Positions 16,960 through 26,619 of a stretch of DNA of 64,000 bases are shown piece by piece. Source of the DNA: an uncultured Paenibacillaceae bacterium (GTDB lineage Bacteria; Bacillota; Bacilli; Paenibacillales; K13); contig CAJXLT010000001.1 of NCBI GenBank assembly GCA_913056365.1, positions 868,001-932,000 of the forward strand. Reading direction: 5' to 3'. Both the position numbers and the translations under genes were made by a program. The notes below the pieces were generated by a model. It ran no database searches, was not told the origin of the DNA, and saw nothing but the letters and a program-made list of their open reading frames with translations. Position 1 is the first letter of the stretch; each line of letters begins with the position of its first letter.

Positions 16960-19140
16960 ATGCCGAAAACAGTTGTACTAGCAGAGAAGCCTTCTGTCGG
17001 AAGAGATATAGCCCGCGTGCTGAAATGTCAGAAGAAAGGAAACGGATACTTCGAAGGATCGTCATACATTGTCACCTGGGCGCTCGGTCATCTCGTAACA
17101 TTGGCCGATCCTGAGACTTACGATAATAAGTATAAATCTTGGAATCTGGAAGACCTGCCGATGCTGCCGGAACCGTTGAAGCTAGTCGTGATCAAGCAAT
17201 CCGGCAGGCAGTTTCAGACGGTGAAGACGCAGCTGCTGCGCAAGGATGTGGCGGATGTCGTGATCGCTACGGATGCCGGCCGCGAAGGGGAGCTAGTCGC
17301 TAGATGGATTTTGGAGAAGGCACATGTGAAGAAGCCAGTGAAGCGACTGTGGATATCGTCCGTAACAGACAAGGCGATTCAGGAAGGGTTTCGGAATTTG
17401 AAGCCTGGCAAAGCCTACGAACACTTATATGCATCCGCCGCTGCGCGCTCCGCAGCAGACTGGTATGTCGGCATGAATGCGACCCGTGCGTTAACTTGCA
17501 AGCATAACGCACAGCTTTCCTGTGGCAGAGTACAGACACCGACCTTAGCGATCATTGCGAAGCGCGAGGAAGAGATTCGTCAGTTCCAGCCGCGTACGTA
17601 TTACGGCATTCGTGCAGATGCCGGATCATTGAAGCTCACTTGGCGTGATCGGAAGTCGAATCAGCCGCAAACCTTCGACAAGTCGGCTGCGGAGCAGCTT
17701 GTCCACACCTTGCAAGGCAAGGAAGCTGTCGTCAAGCAGGTAGACAAGCAATATAAGAAGACGTATGCGCCGCAGCTGTACGATCTGACGGAACTGCAAC
17801 GAGACGCGAACAAGCGCTACAGTTACTCTGCCAAGGAAACCTTATCCATTATGCAATCGCTCTACGAGCAGCATAAGGTGGTCACCTATCCGCGTACAGA
17901 TTCCCGCTATTTGTCCGCAGACATTGTCAGCACCTTGAAGGACCGGGTCCGTGCTTGCGGCATCCAGATGTATGCCAAATTCGCCAACGCGATTGTTAAG
18001 TCCGGCATGAAGACAAGCAAAGCGATCGTAGATGACAGTAAGGTAACCGACCATCATGCGATTATTCCAACAGAGCAGTCTCCTGAATTCCGGCAGCTGT
18101 CCATGAAGGAACGGCATATTTATGATCTGGTTGTCAGACGGTTCTTGGCTGTGTTGTATCCGCCATTCGAATATGAGCAGACGACCATACAGGCTCATAT
18201 CGGCAAGGAGCTGTTCACAGCGCGAGGCAAAACTGTGCTTGCGGCTGGCTGGAAGGAAGTATATGAGCAAACGGTAGATGACGAGGACAATGAAGAGATT
18301 GCCGATCAAGTATTGCCGCCGATCAAGCAGGGAGACACTTGGAAGGCAGCTGCCGTGACATTGACGAGCGGCGAGACGAAACCGCCTGCCCGCTTCACAG
18401 AGGCGACATTGCTGACGGCGATGGAGAACCCCGCACCCTATATGGCGAATCGCGATCAAGCATTAATCCGCACCATAGGGAAAACAGGAGGGCTCGGAAC
18501 TGTAGCTACACGAGCAGACATTATCGACAAGCTGTTCCATAACTTCTCATTAGAGCTGGACGGCAAGAGCATCCGTCTGACACCTAAGGGCAAGCAGCTG
18601 TTGGAGCTTGTGCCGGAAGAGCTGAAATCGCCGGAGCTGACTGCAGCCTGGGAGCTGAAGCTGGAGCAAATTGCGAAGGGCTCACTGCCTCGTCAGGCGT
18701 TCATTCGCGAGATGATGGACTTCGCCGGCAAGGCCGTCCGTGAAATTAAGCAAAGCAAGCAGACGTTCAAGCACGACAATCTAACCTCGACACGCTGCCC
18801 GGATTGCGGCAAACCGATGCTGGAGGTGAAGGGCAAGCGCGGCCGGATGCTCGTCTGTCAGGACCGAGAATGCGGCCACCGCAAAAATTTAGCGCGAACG
18901 ACGAATGCCCGCTGTCCGCAATGCCGCAAGAAGATGGAGCTGCGCGGGGAAGGTGAAGGTCAAATCTTCGTCTGCGTCTGCGGCTATAGAGAGAAGCTGT
19001 CCTCCTTCGAGAAACGAAAGAAAGACAATCCGAAAGTATCCAAGCGTGAAGTATCGCAATATATGCGCAACCAGCAAAAGGAAGAACCGATTAATACAGC
19101 ATTAGCAGATGCATTGTCGAAGCTGAAGCTGGATAAATAA
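16960..19140 (+). CDS. topB: DNA topoisomerase III (type IA)
   Basis: A 726-residue enzyme with the Toprim domain at the start (VLAEKPSVGRDIA; acidic cluster TDAGREGELVAR), the catalytic Tyr310 in VTYPRTDSRYL, and two C-terminal zinc-ribbon-like motifs (CPDC...CQDREC and CPQC...CVC). Type IA topoisomerases pass single strands through a transient 5' phosphotyrosine break; TopB acts in decatenation and in resolving recombination intermediates. AAGAGGATGAG precedes the ATG. A second, different TopB gene lies at 44237-46441. Confidence 0.93.
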   Translation: MPKTVVLAEKPSVGRDIARVLKCQKKGNGYFEGSSYIVTWALGHLVTLADPETYDNKYKSWNLEDLPMLPEPLKLVVIKQSGRQFQTVKTQLLRKDVADVVIATDAGREGELVARWILEKAHVKKPVKRLWISSVTDKAIQEGFRNLKPGKAYEHLYASAAARSAADWYVGMNATRALTCKHNAQLSCGRVQTPTLAIIAKREEEIRQFQPRTYYGIRADAGSLKLTWRDRKSNQPQTFDKSAAEQLVHTLQGKEAVVKQVDKQYKKTYAPQLYDLTELQRDANKRYSYSAKETLSIMQSLYEQHKVVTYPRTDSRYLSADIVSTLKDRVRACGIQMYAKFANAIVKSGMKTSKAIVDDSKVTDHHAIIPTEQSPEFRQLSMKERHIYDLVVRRFLAVLYPPFEYEQTTIQAHIGKELFTARGKTVLAAGWKEVYEQTVDDEDNEEIADQVLPPIKQGDTWKAAAVTLTSGETKPPARFTEATLLTAMENPAPYMANRDQALIRTIGKTGGLGTVATRADIIDKLFHNFSLELDGKSIRLTPKGKQLLELVPEELKSPELTAAWELKLEQIAKGSLPRQAFIREMMDFAGKAVREIKQSKQTFKHDNLTSTRCPDCGKPMLEVKGKRGRMLVCQDRECGHRKNLARTTNARCPQCRKKMELRGEGEGQIFVCVCGYREKLSSFEKRKKDNPKVSKREVSQYMRNQQKEEPINTALADALSKLKLDK

Positions 19141-19143
19141 GCA

Positions 19144-19172
19144 GAAGGGGCTGACCATGCGGCAGCCCCTTC
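19144..19172. terminator. Hairpin between convergent topB and small hypothetical gene
   Basis: GAAGGGGCTG, 9-base loop, CAGCCCCTTC: a perfect 10-bp stem just after the topB stop. No T run, so it may be a weak or bidirectional terminator. Confidence 0.5.
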
Positions 19173-19216
19173 GATGGATTCAGCGAATCGTGTTAATTGA
19201 ACAGGGAAGTTCAAGT

Positions 19217-19462
19217 TTATCTGTCGCCGCGCTTCGCATGAAATCGGACGCCACGCTTCTCACCGCGGTTTTTGTTCATTGCTTGCTGTTGTTCATCCGA
19301 TGGCAATGAAACGAGCTCCCACTCTGTGTCGCCGACCATCAGATCGCTCGGGAAGACGTCGCCGCGCTGCAGCAGCTCCTCACGGCCCCATTCCGTCTTA
19401 TATACACCGTCTGTTTCCACACGTTCACCAGAATAAGGATTCATGCCTTTTTCCTCTGCCAT
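19217..19462 (-). CDS. Small hypothetical protein, 81 aa (YjzC-like?)
   Basis: AAGGAGGAG 6 bases before the ATG is an excellent ribosome site. The protein is hydrophilic, starts MAEEKGMNPYSGERVETDGVY and contains a GDVFPSD...GDTEWELV stretch that loosely recalls the YjzC-type small proteins of Bacilli; the resemblance is weak. The C-terminus is basic (EKRGVRFHAKRGDR). Function unknown. Confidence 0.75.
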   Translation of the reverse strand: MAEEKGMNPYSGERVETDGVYKTEWGREELLQRGDVFPSDLMVGDTEWELVSLPSDEQQQAMNKNRGEKRGVRFHAKRGDR

Positions 19463-19663
19463 GTCTGCTCCTCCTTGTTGAGATATGGGAAGATATCCGT
19501 ATTACTGTTCCCTTAGCGACGCTGTATTATGTTGTGCTATCATCTTCGTCTTGCGTGAATATCTGCAAATAAATTCAGATGCTTCGAATTTTTCTATACG
19601 CTATCGGCATAAAGTGTGATAAAATATGGGAAATGTTGTTTACCAACCAAGGAGGCGTTTTAC

Positions 19664-20029
19664 TTGAATTCATTCGAACCATCTAATCAAAACTCAAGTT
19701 CTTCGACGGGGCTAGACGTAAAGCTGGCAAGCTTGTTATGTTATGTACTTGGCTTCGTAACTGGCATTATATTCTTGATCCTAGAGAAGAAGAGCCATAT
19801 CGTTCGGTTGCATGCGATGCAATCGACGATTGTGTTCGGCGGCTTACTTCTCATTAACTTCGTATTAGGCTTCATTCCTATCATTGGCGCTGTTATATCG
19901 ATGTTGATGGGTCCCATTATATTCATACTCTGGGTCGTATTGATGGTGAAAGCTTACCAAGGGAGCTGGTTCAAGCTTCCAGTCGTCGGAGATATCGCGG
20001 AGAAGCAAGTCAATCAGATGAAACCGTAA
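19664..20029 (+). CDS. DUF4870/Tic20-like membrane protein, 121 aa
   Basis: TTG 19664 is the likely start, since AAGGAGGCG ends 6 bases before it; an upstream in-frame ATG has no ribosome site. After a Ser/Asn-rich N-terminus (about 15 residues) come three membrane helices: VKLASLLCYVLGFVTGIIF, then VRLHAMQSTIVFGGLLLINF, then a long one ending WVVLMVKAYQG. The LCYVLG...LHAMQS...AYQG pattern is that of DUF4870 proteins, of unknown function. Confidence 0.85.
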   Translation: MNSFEPSNQNSSSSTGLDVKLASLLCYVLGFVTGIIFLILEKKSHIVRLHAMQSTIVFGGLLLINFVLGFIPIIGAVISMLMGPIIFILWVVLMVKAYQGSWFKLPVVGDIAEKQVNQMKP

Positions 20030-20062
20030 CGCAACTTACTTGGACATACAAGCTTGCTGAGG

Positions 20063-20096
20063 AGGCAATGTGGATCAGAATGGATCTGCATTGCCT
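20063..20096. terminator. Hairpin after DUF4870 gene
   Basis: AGGCAATG ... CATTGCCT, an 8-bp stem with an 18-base interior that can pair GATC with GATC. It is followed by TTATT, a weak T tract. Confidence 0.5.
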
Positions 20097-20175
20097 TATT
20101 GGCATGCTGAAGAATTATGAATAATGTTTGTTTTTCTTCGTATTCTGCCCATACATATCGAATGAAAGGAATAAT

Positions 20176-20194
20176 CATCCTATAATAGAGGATG
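20176..20194 (+). promoter_or_regulatory. -10 element inside a 6-bp inverted repeat, upstream of aldo/keto reductase
   Basis: TATAAT (20181-20186) overlaps CATCCT-N7-AGGATG (20176-20194), a perfect inverted repeat that could be an operator. The -35 region is weak. Confidence 0.4.
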
Positions 20195-20244
20195 GTTAGA
20201 AACCTGCACTTATCGACACGATATAATAAGGGAGGAAACAAGAT

Positions 20245-21069
20245 ATGAACCACATTCAAGATCGCGTAACGTTGAATAACGGAGTGACTATGCCTTGGGT
20301 AGGATTAGGTGTATGGAAAGTAGAAGACGGCAATGAGGTTATATCATCCGTGAAGGCAGCTTTGAAGGCCGGATATAGACATATCGACACAGCAGCAGCT
20401 TATCAGAATGAGGAAGGTGTCGGGCAAGCGATTAAGGAAAGCGGAATTCCGCGGGACGAGCTATTCATTACGACGAAGCTGTGGAACAAGAACCAAGGAT
20501 ATGAATCGACACTCCAAGCGTTCGAAGATAGCCGCAAGAAGCTTGGCATTGAAGTGATTGACCTGTATCTGATCCATTGGCCCGTGAAAGGCAAGTATCT
20601 GGATACATGGAAGGCGATGGTCGAGCTGTACAAGCAAGGCAAAATCCGTGCTATCGGTCTTAGCAATTTCCAAATTGATCATATGAAGGACATTATCGCT
20701 GCTTCGGATGTCGTACCTGCCGTCAACCAGATCGAATGCCATCCGCTCTTGACGCAGAAACCGCTGTTGAAATTTTGCCGTGAGCACAATATTCAACCGG
20801 AGGCATGGAGTCCGCTTATGCAAGGCAATCTGGATGTTCCGCTGCTCGATGAGCTGGCTGCCAAGCATAACAAGACGAAGGCGCAAGTTGTGCTGAGATG
20901 GGATCTGCAGCATGGAATCGTGACAATACCTAAATCCGTCAAGGAGCACCGCATTATTGAGAATGCAGACGTATTTGATTTCGAACTGTCTGAAGAGGAT
21001 ATGAATCGCTTGGATGCGCTGAATCAGGACAAGCGCTTCGGACCGGATCCAGACAATTTCAACTTCTAA
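20245..21069 (+). CDS. Aldo/keto reductase (YvgN/DkgA-like, methylglyoxal/glyoxal reductase type)
   Basis: A 274-residue NADPH-dependent reductase with the full AKR tetrad: Asp48 and Tyr53 (HIDTAAAY), Lys78 (TTKLW) and His111 (LIHWP). GLSNFQ and the cofactor motif IPKSVKEHRI are present. The length is right for the AKR5 group, whose B. subtilis members reduce methylglyoxal and other aldehydes. GGGAGGAAAC precedes the ATG. The promoter region holds an inverted repeat over the -10. Confidence 0.92.
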   Translation: MNHIQDRVTLNNGVTMPWVGLGVWKVEDGNEVISSVKAALKAGYRHIDTAAAYQNEEGVGQAIKESGIPRDELFITTKLWNKNQGYESTLQAFEDSRKKLGIEVIDLYLIHWPVKGKYLDTWKAMVELYKQGKIRAIGLSNFQIDHMKDIIAASDVVPAVNQIECHPLLTQKPLLKFCREHNIQPEAWSPLMQGNLDVPLLDELAAKHNKTKAQVVLRWDLQHGIVTIPKSVKEHRIIENADVFDFELSEEDMNRLDALNQDKRFGPDPDNFNF

Positions 21070-21106
21070 GAACGCAGAAGATTATTCGTAAACGGATTGC
21101 GAGCTG

Positions 21107-21138
21107 CGCCCTTTGCCATATATGGCAAAGGGCGTTTT
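21107..21138 (+). terminator. Intrinsic terminator
   Basis: CGCCCTTTGCCATA/TATGGCAAAGGGCG, a perfect 28-base palindrome, followed by TTTT. It separates the reductase from the two-component operon. Confidence 0.85.
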
Positions 21139-21237
21139 GTCGTTGCAGTAAGCTGCCAAAGCAAGTAAAATAAATGACATAAGAATGACTAGAACGTGTT
21201 CCCATGAACAATTCCATCTCAGAAGGAGGGCTCTGGC

Positions 21238-22830
21238 ATGCATTCGGTATTGCTTATAGATGATGAGATTTTTGCTCGCAAGGGACTTCGCAATTTAATC
21301 GACTGGCATGCATTCGGATTCGAGGTCGTTGGTGAGGCAGACAATGGCGAAGACGGATTAGAGCAAATCGAACGCTTGAAGCCGCAGCTGGTCATTACTG
21401 ACATTCGGATGCCCGTAGTAGATGGACTAGAACTCATTCGCTTATCATTAGAGAACGAATCGTATCAGCCGGGCTTCATCATCATAAGCGGATATAATGA
21501 TTTCGCTTATGCTCAGCAGGCTGTTCGCTACGGCGTCCATGATTTTATTCTCAAACCGATTGACGAACATATGCTGCAAGAGACATTGTCGAAGCTGAAT
21601 CAGAAGCTGAATGAGGAGAAGCAATTGCAGGAGCAACGCGAAGCGCAACGAAGAACAGAATATATTGCTTATCTGATTCAAGAAGAACATCCAACTGCAC
21701 ATACAATCGCAGAGGCGGCTAGTCAGTTGGCACTGCATGCAGATGAAAGCTTCGTCTATGTACTGATCGAAGTGAATGACCGCTTGCCTTGGAATAATGC
21801 AGCAATCGGTACATTGGAGGAAGCGCATGCAGATGTTCGCAAATCCGTTACGGCCTATGTGCAAGACATAACGGACAAGCAGCTTCCTCTGAGTTTCTAT
21901 GAGCATCGCAATCGACTAGGCTGGCTGCTGCCGTATTCGATCGTGAACAAGCGGCATGGGGAACTGCCGCGCTTCATTCATGAATTACAGATTCGACTAT
22001 CGCGAGATACGGGACAGATGATCTATGTATATGCAGGCAAGCCGGTGAAGAACTTGGCGGCTCTGCGTGAATCTTATAGAACAGCTAAGGATGCCCTGCA
22101 ATATAAGTATATGAATGAGAAGGATCATATTGTGCTTTATGATGACACCTTATCTTATACGTTGAAGTATGTAGATATTGAGCCTGAGCTATATACGAAA
22201 TTAACGAATGATGTAGAGGAAAATGATGAAAGCGGTGTCAACCAAGCGATCGATGACATCTTCCAATCGTTCACACAGCGAAGATGCGCACCGGAGGCAG
22301 TCAAAGTAACGATACATCACTGTGTCTCGAATATTATGCGCATTATGGATAAGATGGAAGTGAAGCAGGACGAACTGATTATGATCGAACCGATATTGTC
22401 CTGGCATGATCTGAACATTTCCTTTACAGCGTTAAAGACCTTGTTCCAGCAATTCGTAACCGAGAGTATGCATGCAATTGGCAAGCAGCGCAAAGAAACT
22501 AGCAAGGGCGGCATTCACAAGATCAAGATGTATATTGAGCAGCATTATGATAAGAATATTAGCTTGAAGAGCATCGCAGCGCAGTTTTATATGAATCCCG
22601 TCTACCTCGGACAGCTGTTCAAGAAGACATACGGCTTGTACTTCAACGATTATTTGCTGCAATTGCGAATCGAGGAGGCGAAGCGATTGCTTCGACAAAC
22701 CGATATGCGGATTTATGAAGTGGCGGATGCGGTCGGTTTCAGCAATGCTGACTACTTCGTGACACAGTTCGAGAAGCTGGAATCGATGACGCCTACAGAA
22801 TATAGAAACAAGCTCATCCATCACTCATAA
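21238..22830 (+). CDS. YesN-type response regulator with AraC DNA-binding domain
   Basis: A 530-residue regulator: receiver domain (residues 1-120; acidic pair in LIDDE, phospho-acceptor Asp55 in ITDIRMP, Lys in ILKPID), a middle linker domain of about 280 residues, and a C-terminal AraC double helix-turn-helix (ISLKSIAAQFYMNPVYLGQL ... IYEVADAVGFSNADYF). This layout is typical of Paenibacillus regulators placed next to oligosaccharide transporters. Its gene is directly followed by its kinase. Inferred role: switching on the transporter and glycosidase genes downstream in response to xylan-derived aldouronates. Confidence 0.92.
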   Translation: MHSVLLIDDEIFARKGLRNLIDWHAFGFEVVGEADNGEDGLEQIERLKPQLVITDIRMPVVDGLELIRLSLENESYQPGFIIISGYNDFAYAQQAVRYGVHDFILKPIDEHMLQETLSKLNQKLNEEKQLQEQREAQRRTEYIAYLIQEEHPTAHTIAEAASQLALHADESFVYVLIEVNDRLPWNNAAIGTLEEAHADVRKSVTAYVQDITDKQLPLSFYEHRNRLGWLLPYSIVNKRHGELPRFIHELQIRLSRDTGQMIYVYAGKPVKNLAALRESYRTAKDALQYKYMNEKDHIVLYDDTLSYTLKYVDIEPELYTKLTNDVEENDESGVNQAIDDIFQSFTQRRCAPEAVKVTIHHCVSNIMRIMDKMEVKQDELIMIEPILSWHDLNISFTALKTLFQQFVTESMHAIGKQRKETSKGGIHKIKMYIEQHYDKNISLKSIAAQFYMNPVYLGQLFKKTYGLYFNDYLLQLRIEEAKRLLRQTDMRIYEVADAVGFSNADYFVTQFEKLESMTPTEYRNKLIHHS

Positions 22831-22850
22831 TGATTGGGAGGCTGCAGCTC

Positions 22851-24620
22851 TTGCCATTCAACTGGAATCACATCCGACTGCGGGACAAAATGCTCATCTT
22901 GTATTTCTCTTGCGTGTTCATTCCGATCGTTCTGACCAATGTCATCTTCTATAATGTGACGACTGGGAACGTGGAGCGGCAACGCATGCAGGACATATCG
23001 AGAGCAGTAGAGCAAGTGAGGAATGAATTGCTGCATGAAGTGCAGGATGCAGTGAGTGTATCGAATGTATTTTACTTCGATTCGCTGCTGAATGAGATTG
23101 TGGAAGACAATTATGACAATCCAGTGGATTATATTGAGGCCTATGATTCGTACTTGCGCAGAGTCTTGAATAGCTACGGACCGATCTATTATTCGTTGAA
23201 AGCGATTACGGTGTATGTGGACAATGATACGATGCTGCATGCCGGGGGCATTGCTATGCTTACACCGGAAATTAGGGATACGAATTGGTATAAGGCGATT
23301 CAGAACAACCATTCCTCCAGTCCTTTGTTCATCCGAACGGGATCAGAAGGGATGCAAGGGACGTTCAGCGTTGTACGTAAGATGGACAACTATATTCCAT
23401 TCAATCAGAAGGAGAAAATTCTAAAAATTGATTTGGACAATGCTGCAATCCGCAACATCTTCTCGAACCTTAACATGCAAGGAGACATCTACCTCCTGGA
23501 CGGACGGGAAAGAGTGGAATTTACGACGAATGCTGCGCTCAATTGGGAAGCAGAGGACAATTACTTCAATACGACACAGATGCCCAAGGACGCGATACAG
23601 TTTGATACTGAGCCGTTTGCTGTGGGATACTTGGCAGGGTGGAAGATTGTAGGAGTCGTGTCGGAAAGCGAAGTATTCGAAGAGGTTCGCAACTCCAGAT
23701 GGCTGGTCATTGTGCTCGCTTGCATCAACAGCATTATTCCGACAGCGATGATTATTTGGATAACGCGATCCTTGCATACGCGATTGGGATTAATCTTGCG
23801 GCATATGAAGAAAGTAAGGATACAAAACTTTGATCTCATTAAACAATCGGAAACCCGTGATGAGATCGGACAGCTGACGGGTGAATTCAATCGCATGACG
23901 GAGCAGATTAGAGATTTGATCAACGATGTATATGTGGCTGATATTCAGAGGAAGAGTCTGGAGTTGAAGCGCAGACAGGCGCAGCTGCACGCGCTGGAGA
24001 GCCAGATCAATCCGCATTTTCTGTTCAATGCGCTGGAGACCATTCGGATGCGCAGCTTAATGAAGCAGGAAACCGAAACCGCTAAAATTATCCACCATAT
24101 GGCCAAGATTTTCCGTAATTCACTCGTATGGAACAAGGACATGACGACGATTCGTGAAGAAGTAGAGTTCGTTCACTGCTTCCTGGAGATTCAGAAATAC
24201 CGCTTCGGCGATAAACTAACGTATCATGTACATGTAGATGAGGACACATTGCCCTGCATGATTCCGAAACTTACCTTTCTGCCGTTCGTAGAAAATGCCA
24301 GCATTCACGGTATTGAACCGCTCAAGGACGGAGGCGTTATCGATATCCGGATCGAAAAGGAATCCTCGCACATTAATTTTGTCTTGAAGGATAACGGCGT
24401 TGGCATGGATGAGCAAAAACTGACACAAATACACAATTATGTGGACAGTGAGCCAGAAATGGGGGACAGAATCGGTATTCCGAACGTCATCTATCGGTTA
24501 AAGCTCTATTACGGGGAACAATTTGATATTCGTTTGGATAGCATTCCTGGAATCGGCACTCGTGTGGTGCTGCGAATTCCGCTGCCAAGCAATGGCGAAC
24601 AACGCGTCCAGGTCGAGTAA
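22851..24620 (+). CDS. YesM-type membrane sensor histidine kinase
   Basis: About 589 residues. TTG 22851 is preferred, since GGGAGG sits 9 bases ahead. An ATG overlapping the preceding stop at 22830 is in frame but lacks a ribosome site. Order: membrane helix (LILYFSCVFIPIVLTNVIFY), extracytoplasmic sensor domain (~260 residues), second helix (VIVLACINSIIPTAMIIWI), HAMP, then a HisKA_7TM/LytS-like kinase region with His389 in NPHFLFN. The ATPase domain has N-box FVENASIHGI and G-box DNGVGM. It partners with the response regulator upstream. Confidence 0.92.
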   Translation: MPFNWNHIRLRDKMLILYFSCVFIPIVLTNVIFYNVTTGNVERQRMQDISRAVEQVRNELLHEVQDAVSVSNVFYFDSLLNEIVEDNYDNPVDYIEAYDSYLRRVLNSYGPIYYSLKAITVYVDNDTMLHAGGIAMLTPEIRDTNWYKAIQNNHSSSPLFIRTGSEGMQGTFSVVRKMDNYIPFNQKEKILKIDLDNAAIRNIFSNLNMQGDIYLLDGRERVEFTTNAALNWEAEDNYFNTTQMPKDAIQFDTEPFAVGYLAGWKIVGVVSESEVFEEVRNSRWLVIVLACINSIIPTAMIIWITRSLHTRLGLILRHMKKVRIQNFDLIKQSETRDEIGQLTGEFNRMTEQIRDLINDVYVADIQRKSLELKRRQAQLHALESQINPHFLFNALETIRMRSLMKQETETAKIIHHMAKIFRNSLVWNKDMTTIREEVEFVHCFLEIQKYRFGDKLTYHVHVDEDTLPCMIPKLTFLPFVENASIHGIEPLKDGGVIDIRIEKESSHINFVLKDNGVGMDEQKLTQIHNYVDSEPEMGDRIGIPNVIYRLKLYYGEQFDIRLDSIPGIGTRVVLRIPLPSNGEQRVQVE

Positions 24621-24711
24621 TACTCGCCTGCGGCGCGTTTTCCTTCGAAGATGTTTAGATTTTGAAGTAGAAACTATAGTTTTCAGGGTGATCGAAAGGG
24701 AGAAAGATTTT

Positions 24712-24731
24712 TATAATGAAAGTGCTTACAA
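24712..24731 (+). promoter_or_regulatory. -10 element overlapping a candidate cre (CcpA) site
   Basis: TATAAT (24712-24717) overlaps ATGAAAGTGCTTACAA (24716-24731), which fits the cre consensus TGWNANCGNTNWCA except for T in place of the central C. The position would block transcription of the sugar transporter genes when a preferred sugar is present. No good -35 is seen. Confidence 0.4.
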
Positions 24732-24759
24732 AAATGATTGAAAGGGGTAATGAATCAAC

Positions 24760-26475
24760 ATGGCAAAAAAGAGAATCCTGTTATTGTTGCTATCTGTCGT
24801 CATGATCTTGACAGTTGTGACTGCGTGCAGCGGCGGCAATAATGGAGGCAATCAACAAGGATCAGGCAATAATAATCCTTCTTCTAATGCAGGGGGCAAT
24901 ACTGGTGATGAAGAAGTAACACAAGAACCGGTAACCTTCACGTTCTTCAACGCAGGCGCTTCCAGAGAGGATGTTCTGACAAGCGATACGGATATCGGCG
25001 CGTTGTATGCGGAGGAAACAGGCGTATCGTTCCAAATCGAACATCTCGTGGGGGACGTACAGACGAAGATCGGTACGATGATTGCCGGCGGCGAATACCC
25101 GGACGTGCTCGTAGCGGATACGGAAATTGACAAAGTCGTTGATGCTGGCGGATTCATCGATCTGACAGATCTGATCGAAGAACATGGACCGAATATTAAA
25201 GAAGTATATGGTCCTTACTTGAATCTGATGACAGACGAAGACGGAAGTATTTACTTCCTGCCGTTCAGCCCGCAGGTCGGCGAATTTGTTCCGAATCCAG
25301 TCATTGACCAAGGCGCATTCTGGATTCAGCAACGGGTATTGAAGGAATTCGACTATCCGGAAATGACAACTTTGGACGAATATTTCGATCTGATTCGACA
25401 ATATGCAGAGAAGTATCCGAATGAAGACTTGACGGGATTCACTTCACTTACACATGACTGGAGATTCTTCGCCATTACGAACCCTGCCAACCATCTGGCC
25501 GGTTTCCCGAATGACGGAGCAGTTATGGTAGATATGGAAACATTGGAAACAGATGATTGGCACAACAATGAAGAGATGAAGCGGTGGATGCAGTCGTTGA
25601 ATGAGCTGTATCTTGACGGCTTGTATGATGAGACATCGTTCGTGAACAACTACGACCAATATTTGGCGAAGCTGACTTCTGGCAAAGTACTCGGTTACTT
25701 CGATTACGGCTGGCAGGTAAACCAAGCTACACAAAACCTGCGCTCTGCTGGAAATGGAGATTTCGAATACTTCCCGCTTCCGATTGTATTTGAAGAAGGA
25801 ATTACGGACCAATATATTGACCCGCCTTCATTCATTCACAATCGCGGCATCGGGATTACGACAAGTGCAGAAAATCCAGAGAGAATTATTCAATTCTTCG
25901 ACTACTTGCTTGAAGAACAAAACCAGATTCGCAATCAGTGGGGGATTGAAGGCTTGACTTATGAAGTGGATGAGAATGGCCGTTACTACCGCACACAAGA
26001 ACAAATTGAACAACTGCGTGACAATCAGTACAAGCAAGATGTTGGGCTAACTTACTTCGAATACTACTGGCCAATGTGGAGTCAGACTTCCACGTTGTCA
26101 GATGGCAATGCGCATTCTCCTGGCAGACAGCCGGAAGTAGCACAGCTGGACTTCACAGAAGCTGAATTGGAGGCGCTCAGCCAATATGGCGTTAACACAT
26201 TCTCAGAGATGTTCGCAGCTCCAGCTGACAGACCTTGGTATCCGGCATGGAGTATCGCACTGGAGCAAGGTTCACAGGAACAGGTCTACGAACAGCGCAG
26301 AGAAGATATCGTGAAGCGCTATTTGCCAAGATTGGTATTGGCAGAGGAAGGACAGTTTGAGAGCGAGTGGGAATCTTACCTGTCTGAGTTCGATGGTTTG
26401 GATTATACAGAACAATACGAAGAATACTTGACAACTAAGCTCAAAGAAAAAGTTGAAGCAATTTCTGGCGAGTAA
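24760..26475 (+). CDS. Aldouronate/oligosaccharide ABC transporter binding lipoprotein (LplA/YtcQ-like)
   Basis: A 571-residue extracellular solute-binding protein. The signal peptide ends in lipobox VTAC at about residue 24, followed by a Gly/Asn-rich tether (GGNNGGNQQGSGNN). The mature part is the large family 1 binding fold with LFDYGWQ-like and PLPI core elements. GAAAGGGG is about 10 bases before the ATG. It stands before two LplB/YtcP-type permeases and GH67/GH8 glycosidases, so the expected ligand is methylglucuronoxylotriose or a similar aldouronate. No ATPase gene is linked, as usual for this class, which shares an MsmK-like ATPase. Confidence 0.9.
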   Translation: MAKKRILLLLLSVVMILTVVTACSGGNNGGNQQGSGNNNPSSNAGGNTGDEEVTQEPVTFTFFNAGASREDVLTSDTDIGALYAEETGVSFQIEHLVGDVQTKIGTMIAGGEYPDVLVADTEIDKVVDAGGFIDLTDLIEEHGPNIKEVYGPYLNLMTDEDGSIYFLPFSPQVGEFVPNPVIDQGAFWIQQRVLKEFDYPEMTTLDEYFDLIRQYAEKYPNEDLTGFTSLTHDWRFFAITNPANHLAGFPNDGAVMVDMETLETDDWHNNEEMKRWMQSLNELYLDGLYDETSFVNNYDQYLAKLTSGKVLGYFDYGWQVNQATQNLRSAGNGDFEYFPLPIVFEEGITDQYIDPPSFIHNRGIGITTSAENPERIIQFFDYLLEEQNQIRNQWGIEGLTYEVDENGRYYRTQEQIEQLRDNQYKQDVGLTYFEYYWPMWSQTSTLSDGNAHSPGRQPEVAQLDFTEAELEALSQYGVNTFSEMFAAPADRPWYPAWSIALEQGSQEQVYEQRREDIVKRYLPRLVLAEEGQFESEWESYLSEFDGLDYTEQYEEYLTTKLKEKVEAISGE

Positions 26476-26498
26476 GCAGCGGGACGAACGTTCAGGCG

Positions 26499-26536
26499 CG
26501 GAAGGAAGGGGCATTCATTGTCCTTCCTTCCGACTT
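26499..26536 (+). terminator. Intercistronic hairpin after the binding-protein gene
   Basis: CGGAAGGAAGG ... CCTTCCTTCCG, 11-bp stem, then ACTTTT. Such a partial terminator after a binding-protein gene would keep its mRNA above that of the permeases. Confidence 0.6.
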
Positions 26537-26619
26537 TTATAAGCAGCGGCGTCAAGCCGGATTCTTGAACGCACTGCATTAGAAGATGGAGAGTAATACA
26601 GATAGGAGGCGAATCAACC

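Noticed and set aside
17842-18459. 205-codon minus-strand frame inside topB
   Set aside because: Fully contained in the topoisomerase gene; shadow frame without start signal.
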